Source: an uncultured Oscillospiraceae bacterium (GTDB lineage: Bacteria > Bacillota > Clostridia > Oscillospirales > Oscillospiraceae). From it: 46,642 bases of DNA. The notes under the pieces are model-generated. The model worked only from the letters and a program-made list of their open reading frames with translations, was not told the DNA's origin and searched no databases. The stretch's first letter is position 1, and every line of letters begins with the position of its first letter. Location: NCBI GenBank assembly GCA_934573855.1, contig CAKTMF010000011.1, positions 1 to 46,642 on the forward strand. The letters are read 5' to 3'. Made by a program: the position numbers and the translations under genes. Shown in pieces: positions 42,487-46,642 of the stretch.

Positions 42487-44721
42487 ATGGCTAAGAAAAA
42501 GGAACCTGAAAAGAAAAAAGTCAACACCTCCGGCGTGGTCGGGCTGCGCGCGGAGGTACTGGAGCAGCCTATCACCGAGACGCTCGAGACGAACTACATG
42601 CCCTATGCGATGAGCGTTATCGTCTCCCGCGCCATACCGGAGATTGACGGCTTCAAGCCCTCGCACAGGAAGCTGCTTTATACCATGTTCAAGATGGGGC
42701 TTCTCACCGGCGCACGTTCAAAGAGCGCCAATATCGTCGGCCAGACCATGCGCCTGAACCCCCACGGCGACGCCGCCATATACGAGACCATGGTACGTCT
42801 CTCCGCAGGCTATGAGGCGCTGCTGACGCCCTTTGTCGACTCCAAGGGCAACTTCGGCAAGGTGTATTCGCGCGACATGTCGTATGCTGCTTCCCGATAT
42901 ACCGAGGCGAAGCTCTCATCCATCTGCGCGGAGATATTCCGCGACATCGACAAGGACACCGTGGATTTTACCGACAACTACGACGGCAGCATGAAGGAGC
43001 CGGCGCTGCTCCCCACCGCGTTCCCGAACGTCCTCGTCTCCGCGAACTCCGGCATTGCCGTCGGCATGGCCAGCCAGATATGCGGCTTCAACCTCAACGA
43101 GGTGTGCGAGACCACGATAAACTATCTCCGTGACCCGGAGTGCGACATTTTCGCAACGCTCCCCGCGCCCGATTTCCCCACCGGCGGCGAGATAATCTAT
43201 GACCGGCGCGATATGGAGACGGTCTATAATACCGGCCGCGGCGGCATCAAGGTCAGGGCAAAGTGGCGCTTCCTGCCCAAGGAAAACATCATAGAGATCT
43301 ACGAGATACCCTATACCACCACCTCCGAGGCCGTCATAGACAAGGTCGCGGAGCTTATCAAGACCGGCAAGATTCGTGAGATAAACGACATGCGCGACGA
43401 GACCGACCTTTCCGGCCTTCGTCTCGCCATTGACCTCAAGCGCGGCACGGACCCGGATAAGCTGATGCAGAAGCTCTTCAGGATGACCACGCTTCAGGAC
43501 ACCTTCCCGTGCAACTTCAACATCCTCGTCGCCGGCAACCCAAGAGTCATGGGAATACGCGAGATACTTGACGAGTGGACGGCGTGGCGCGCCGAGTCCG
43601 TCCGCCGCCGCGTGTTCTTCGACCTTACGAAGAAGCAGGAGAAGCTCCATCTGCTCAAGGGCCTTGAGAGCATACTCCTTGACATCGACCGGGCGATAGA
43701 GGTGATCCGCAATACGGAACTTGAGGCCGACGTCGTGCCGAACCTCATGATGGACTTCGGTATCGACCAGCTCCAGGCGGAATACGTCGCCGAGATAAAG
43801 CTCAGGAACATCAACCGCGAATATATCCTCAAGCGCACTTCGGAGACCGAGGAGCTGGAGAAGGCCATCGAAGAGCTTGAGAGCATACTCAATAATCGCC
43901 GCAAGATAAAAAATATCATCATCTCGGAGCTTACCGCCATAAACAAGAAGTACGTCACCCCGAGAAAGACCGCCATCGTATACGCCGACGAGATCGAGGA
44001 GTACACCCCGGAGGAGCAGGTGGAGGATTACCCCGTGACGCTTTTCCTCTCGGGAGAGGGCTACTTCAAGAAGATCAGCGCCCAGTCCCTGCGCATGAGC
44101 GGGGAGCAGAAGTACAAGGAGGGCGACGGACTGAGCCTGAGCTTTGAGTCCTCCAATCGCCGCGAAATACTTTTCCTCACTGACAAACAGCAGATATATA
44201 AGGCGAAGGTGGCCGACTTCGAGGACGGAAAGGCATCCGTTCTCGGCATATACCTGCCTACCCGCCTCCAGATGGACGAGGGCGAGAGCGTCATTACAAT
44301 GATCGACCCGGACAACTACAGCAAGAATCTGCTGCTCATCTTTGAAAACGGTAAGGCCGCGCGCATAGAGCTTTCCGCCTACGAGACAAAGACGAACCGG
44401 CGCAAGCTCGTGAACGCTTACTCCGGCGTCAGTCCCGTCAAGGCCGTCATGGTCATAAACGAGGAGACGGACGTCGTCTGCTTCTCGAGCGACGGCAGAG
44501 CCGTCATATTCAACACCGCCCAGCTCCAGCCAAAGTCCAGCCGCACCACTCAGGGCGTCGCGGTCATGTCGCTCAAGCCGAAGCGCGTTCTCGAGCGCGC
44601 GGAGCCTCTTTCCGCGTCGACTATACAAAATCCCGCAAGATACAGAGTCAGGTCTATCCCCGCCGCGGGCGCGCTCCTTAAGAGCGAGGACAGGGGAGAG
44701 GAGCAGCTGACTCTCATCTGA
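42487..44721 (+). CDS. Divergent type IIA topoisomerase A subunit (GyrA/ParC-like)
   Basis: A 744-residue GyrA/ParC homologue. The catalytic Tyr is at 138 in AASRYTEAKLS. The quinolone-site helix reads R-L-N-P-H-G-D-A96-A-I-Y-E100, so positions equivalent to E. coli Ser83 and Asp87 are Ala and Glu. The winged-helix and tower are followed by a coiled coil (~440-475) and a C-terminal beta-propeller region. I see no GyrA box (QRRGGKG), which argues for a decatenating ParC-type role rather than supercoiling. Last gene of the three-gene operon. Confidence 0.9.
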   Translation: MAKKKEPEKKKVNTSGVVGLRAEVLEQPITETLETNYMPYAMSVIVSRAIPEIDGFKPSHRKLLYTMFKMGLLTGARSKSANIVGQTMRLNPHGDAAIYETMVRLSAGYEALLTPFVDSKGNFGKVYSRDMSYAASRYTEAKLSSICAEIFRDIDKDTVDFTDNYDGSMKEPALLPTAFPNVLVSANSGIAVGMASQICGFNLNEVCETTINYLRDPECDIFATLPAPDFPTGGEIIYDRRDMETVYNTGRGGIKVRAKWRFLPKENIIEIYEIPYTTTSEAVIDKVAELIKTGKIREINDMRDETDLSGLRLAIDLKRGTDPDKLMQKLFRMTTLQDTFPCNFNILVAGNPRVMGIREILDEWTAWRAESVRRRVFFDLTKKQEKLHLLKGLESILLDIDRAIEVIRNTELEADVVPNLMMDFGIDQLQAEYVAEIKLRNINREYILKRTSETEELEKAIEELESILNNRRKIKNIIISELTAINKKYVTPRKTAIVYADEIEEYTPEEQVEDYPVTLFLSGEGYFKKISAQSLRMSGEQKYKEGDGLSLSFESSNRREILFLTDKQQIYKAKVADFEDGKASVLGIYLPTRLQMDEGESVITMIDPDNYSKNLLLIFENGKAARIELSAYETKTNRRKLVNAYSGVSPVKAVMVINEETDVVCFSSDGRAVIFNTAQLQPKSSRTTQGVAVMSLKPKRVLERAEPLSASTIQNPARYRVRSIPAAGALLKSEDRGEEQLTLI

Positions 44722-44738
44722 GCTTCGAGGCCGATATA

Positions 44739-45968
44739 ATGAAGAAACGCATTTCATCCGTCATACTGCTTGCCGCACTCACGCTTGGCCTGTGCGGCTG
44801 CGGCAGCATGTTTGAAAAGGAATATGTGTCTGTGGAGGATTATGTTCCGTCCTATCAGCAGGAGCAGACGACAGATGAAAAGGTAGTCGTAAAGGGCTTC
44901 GTCAGCCTCAGACAGGCCATACTCCGCTGCGTTTCCGAGGGCAGGACGGAGGGCAGCATAGTTTTCGATTCCGACTACCCCGGCGACCCGAGCGAGGATA
45001 TGGCCAGCGCCTGCTGGCAGATAAGGACCCAAAACGCTCTCTGCGCCTACTGCGTGGACAATATCTCCTACGAGATAATGCACATCGTCGCCTATGACGA
45101 GGCCGTCGTTCGTATCAGCTACGCTGACTTCGGCGGCAGAGTTGAGGATATCGTGCAGCTCCCGTTCAGCACGGGGCTTGACGAGCTTGTGCTTGAGGCG
45201 CTGTCTGAGGGCAGACGCCGCCTTGAGCTGTATATCCTCAACAGCAGCTACTCGGCGGAGAGCATGGAAAACATCGTCCTGCAGGTCTACCGCGATAACC
45301 CCATCTGCGCGCCCAGAGAGCCGAAGGCAAAGGTCAGCGTGTACAGCGGCACGGGCATGCAGCGCCTCTATGCTATAGAGTTCGATTACGGAATGACGGA
45401 TGACGAGCTTGACGCCTGCCGTGAGTCGCTCTCGGAGCTTGACGTTTTCAAAGGCGTCGACGTCGACGGTATGAACGAGGGACAAAAGGCGCTTGCAGCG
45501 TGCAGCTATCTTGTCGACGGCTGTGATCTTACCGACGCGGCGCAGGACAACAACGCCTACAGCGTGCTCGTTAACGGACGCGGAAACAGCGAGGGACTTG
45601 CCCTTGCCTATGTTGAGCTGTGCCGTGAGCTTGGCCTCAGGTGCGAGATAGTTTACGGCCAGAAGGACTGGGAGAGCCACTGCTGGAATATAGTCAGCAT
45701 TATGGGCAGCAGCTATCATGTCGACGTCACCGAGTGCATGCGGCGCGGCATGGAGTCCGGCTTCCTGCTGAACGATCAGGAGATGTGGATAAACTACCGC
45801 TGGGATATTTCCTCCTACGCGAGCTGCAGCGGCGAGCTGAGCTACGAGGAGGTCGCCGGACTTCCCGCGATACTCCCCGGCGCGCCCGGCGCCGATCAGA
45901 CGCCTTCCGATGAAAACGGCGGCGGAGAGACCGTGGAGAGCGAAGAAAAATCGAATCAAGGGGCTTGA
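44739..45968 (+). CDS. Lipoprotein with transglutaminase-like domain
   Basis: A 409-residue exported lipoprotein: basic start, hydrophobic core and lipobox L-C-G-C21. Residues ~240-345 resemble a transglutaminase-like fold: the N-terminal motif reads GRGNSEGLALAYVELCRELG where the nucleophile Cys is expected but Ser284 is found; WESHCWNIV supplies His314 and YHVDVT Asp329. The tail is Pro/Glu/Gly-rich. Start ATG 44739 follows GAGG. It lies 17 bases after the topoisomerase operon and may be cotranscribed. Its role is unknown; clostridial homologues with intact triads are thought to act on wall or surface proteins. Confidence 0.8.
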   Translation: MKKRISSVILLAALTLGLCGCGSMFEKEYVSVEDYVPSYQQEQTTDEKVVVKGFVSLRQAILRCVSEGRTEGSIVFDSDYPGDPSEDMASACWQIRTQNALCAYCVDNISYEIMHIVAYDEAVVRISYADFGGRVEDIVQLPFSTGLDELVLEALSEGRRRLELYILNSSYSAESMENIVLQVYRDNPICAPREPKAKVSVYSGTGMQRLYAIEFDYGMTDDELDACRESLSELDVFKGVDVDGMNEGQKALAACSYLVDGCDLTDAAQDNNAYSVLVNGRGNSEGLALAYVELCRELGLRCEIVYGQKDWESHCWNIVSIMGSSYHVDVTECMRRGMESGFLLNDQEMWINYRWDISSYASCSGELSYEEVAGLPAILPGAPGADQTPSDENGGGETVESEEKSNQGA

Positions 45969-45992
45969 CAAATCCGCAAAACGTGGTATTAT
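45965..45992 (+). promoter_or_regulatory. Promoter for tRNA-Gly(GCC)
   Basis: Perfect TTGACA (45965-45970) and TATTAT (45987-45992), 16 bases apart. The lipoprotein stop codon TGA (45966-45968) lies within the -35 box. Confidence 0.75.
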
Positions 45993-46007
45993 TTGTATCG
46001 TTGTGAC

Positions 46008-46083
46008 GCGGCTTTAGCTCATCCGGTAGAGCGCCACCTTGCCAAGGTGGAGGTAGCGAGTTCGAGCCTCGTAAGCCGCTCCA
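46008..46083 (+). tRNA. tRNA-Gly (anticodon GCC)
   Basis: A 76-base cloverleaf with encoded CCA: acceptor GCGGCTT/AAGCCGC, anticodon stem CCACC/GGTGG around TTGCCAA, T-arm with AGTTCGAGCCT. It reads GGC and GGU codons. Confidence 0.97.
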
Positions 46084-46084
46084 C

Positions 46085-46114
46085 AAAAAACCTCTGTCAA
46101 GGCAGAGGTTTTTT
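46085..46114 (+). terminator. Terminator of tRNA-Gly(GCC)
   Basis: AAAAAACCTCTG pairs with CAGAGGTTTTTT around a 6-base loop. Confidence 0.9.
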
Positions 46115-46182
46115 GATTATCTGCCGGTAAGGCTGTGCGCCCGGCCTCGGGTACTCTCCCCGAGTAAAAATAGAGAGAATAA

Positions 46183-46269
46183 GCGGGTATGATGGAATTG
46201 GCAGACATGTGAGATTTAGGTGATGTCACCTCAGTGAAGGTTTTGCCGTTCCATTCGTCGCCCGCTCCC
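46183..46269 (+). pseudogene. Degenerate tRNA-Leu copy
   Basis: The 5' half (from TGATGGAATTGG to GATTTAGGT) matches the intact tRNA-Leu at 46284 at 30 of 32 positions, including the TAG anticodon loop. The 3' half diverges: no matching anticodon-stem partner, no TTCGA T-loop, and CCC in place of CCA. The ends still pair as an acceptor stem (GCGGGT with GCCCGC). A 6-base-pair hairpin AGGTGA-TG-TCACCT (46218-46231) replaces the anticodon stem. It is probably a pseudo-tRNA, although an unconventional tRNA-like RNA cannot be excluded. Confidence 0.72.
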
Positions 46270-46283
46270 CCAAAACTAAATAT

Positions 46284-46367
46284 GCGCCTGTGATGGAATT
46301 GGTAGACATGCGAGATTTAGGTTCTCGTGCTTTCAGCGTGTGGGTTCGAGTCCCTTCAGGCGCACCA
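46284..46367 (+). tRNA. tRNA-Leu (anticodon TAG)
   Basis: An 84-base class II tRNA with encoded CCA: acceptor GCGCCTG/CAGGCGC, anticodon stem CGAGA/TCTCG around TTTAGGT, a long variable arm, and T-arm GGGTTCGAGTCCC. It reads CUA/CUN leucine codons. No clear promoter lies between it and the degenerate copy 14 bases upstream. Confidence 0.96.
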
Positions 46368-46642
46368 CGTTAGTACGCAAGCTATGATACAATAGCTTGC
46401 GTACTATGTTTCGGAGACGGTCGAGAGTATAAGCGGCAGCAGCACAGTTACTCTGCATAACGACTTCATGCCCGCGGTTCCGGTCATAACGACTGCGGCA
46501 TGGAGACAACACAGTATCCGTCACGGGAGAAGGGACAACGACCTTCACTTACAGGCAGGGGCGAGTATAAAGCATCTTCCGAAAGCCTCAGAAATGTGGT
46601 ATACTCCATCTCGACAACTCGGTAGTTGTGGAGGTGGCTGTA
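46368..46642 (+). other. Non-coding tail of window with hairpin and leader
   Basis: A perfect 14-base-pair hairpin, TAGTACGCAAGCTA/TAGCTTGCGTACTA (46371-46406, 8-base loop), follows tRNA-Leu; only TGTTT comes after it, so it is a weak terminator at best. Near the end, an extended -10 (TGTGGTATACT, 46595-46605), a small ACAACT/AGTTGT hairpin (46614-46629) and a GGAGGTGG site (46630-46637) look like the leader of a gene beginning just past the window. No coding region is supported in between. Confidence 0.55.

Noticed and set aside
42916..44757. Minus-strand open frame of 613 codons opposite the topoisomerase A subunit
   Set aside because: The product is Leu/Val/Asp/Arg repeats without motifs; the plus strand encodes an intact topoisomerase.
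46333..46548. 71-codon minus-strand frame overlapping tRNA-Leu
   Set aside because: It reads into the tRNA and across a perfect hairpin, and shows no start signal or family pattern.

Overview
The window looks like a chromosomal stretch of a GC-rich, low-oxygen Firmicute, most likely a gut Oscillospirales/Clostridia member (an inference from gene content and order). The evidence is a set of endospore-lineage genes (M50 SpoIVFB-like protease, YlbJ, YqfC, YqfD, a TepA-like ClpP, SpoIIIE/FtsK, BofA), a yqfC-yqfD-phoH-ybeY-era-yqzL-recO-mutS2 block, Mini-III, RqcH and TmcAL. Promoters are textbook sigma-A type and most genes sit in tightly packed, overlapping operons. I see no CRISPR array, prophage or intact insertion sequence.

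Layout. 1-1.95 kb is a lower-GC accessory edge: the start of a DUF134 regulator gene on the minus strand and the decayed remains of a large serine recombinase beside a tRNA-Pro. 2.2-6.8 kb holds an M50 protease pair, tRNA-Gly(CCC), an orphan small membrane-protein gene, a GPH sugar symporter and a surface protein with a Pro/Thr stalk. 7-12.3 kb has a Nudix hydrolase and the murA-walJ-rlmH-DUF2007-pgcA operon. 12.3-20.5 kb holds divergent ylbJ and the yqfC to mutS2 operon. 20.6-24.4 kb holds ptsH (HPr) and uvrC-rsmD-coaD plus a coiled-coil gene. 24.5-28.5 kb holds a lipase-like hydrolase, dUTPase, acetate kinase and TmcAL.

28.5-38.7 kb is a long plus-strand run: prfA, a tsaC-coaE gene fusion, an M18 aminopeptidase, a TepA-like protease, uppP, spoIIIE/ftsK, Mini-III and rqcH. 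Minus-strand bofA and a uridine-kinase-like gene follow. 40-44.7 kb is a divergent type IIA topoisomerase operon (B subunit, a small membrane zinc-ribbon protein, A subunit), followed by a lipoprotein with a transglutaminase-like fold whose nucleophile position is Ser. The window closes with tRNA-Gly(GCC), a degenerate tRNA-Leu copy and an intact tRNA-Leu(UAG).

Together the core genes serve ribosome and translation quality (Era, YbeY, RlmH, RsmD, Mini-III, RF1, TsaC, TmcAL, RqcH, MutS2), DNA repair and segregation (RecO, UvrC, MutS2, FtsK, topoisomerase), envelope synthesis (MurA, UppP, PgcA) and CoA synthesis (CoaD, CoaE). The items most worth a second look are the TsaC-CoaE fusion, the hairpin that buries the TepA ribosome-binding site and doubles as a terminator, the divergent topoisomerase operon with its membrane zinc-ribbon partner and altered quinolone-site residues, the duplicated degenerate tRNA-Leu, and the perfect palindrome between ylbJ and yqfC.
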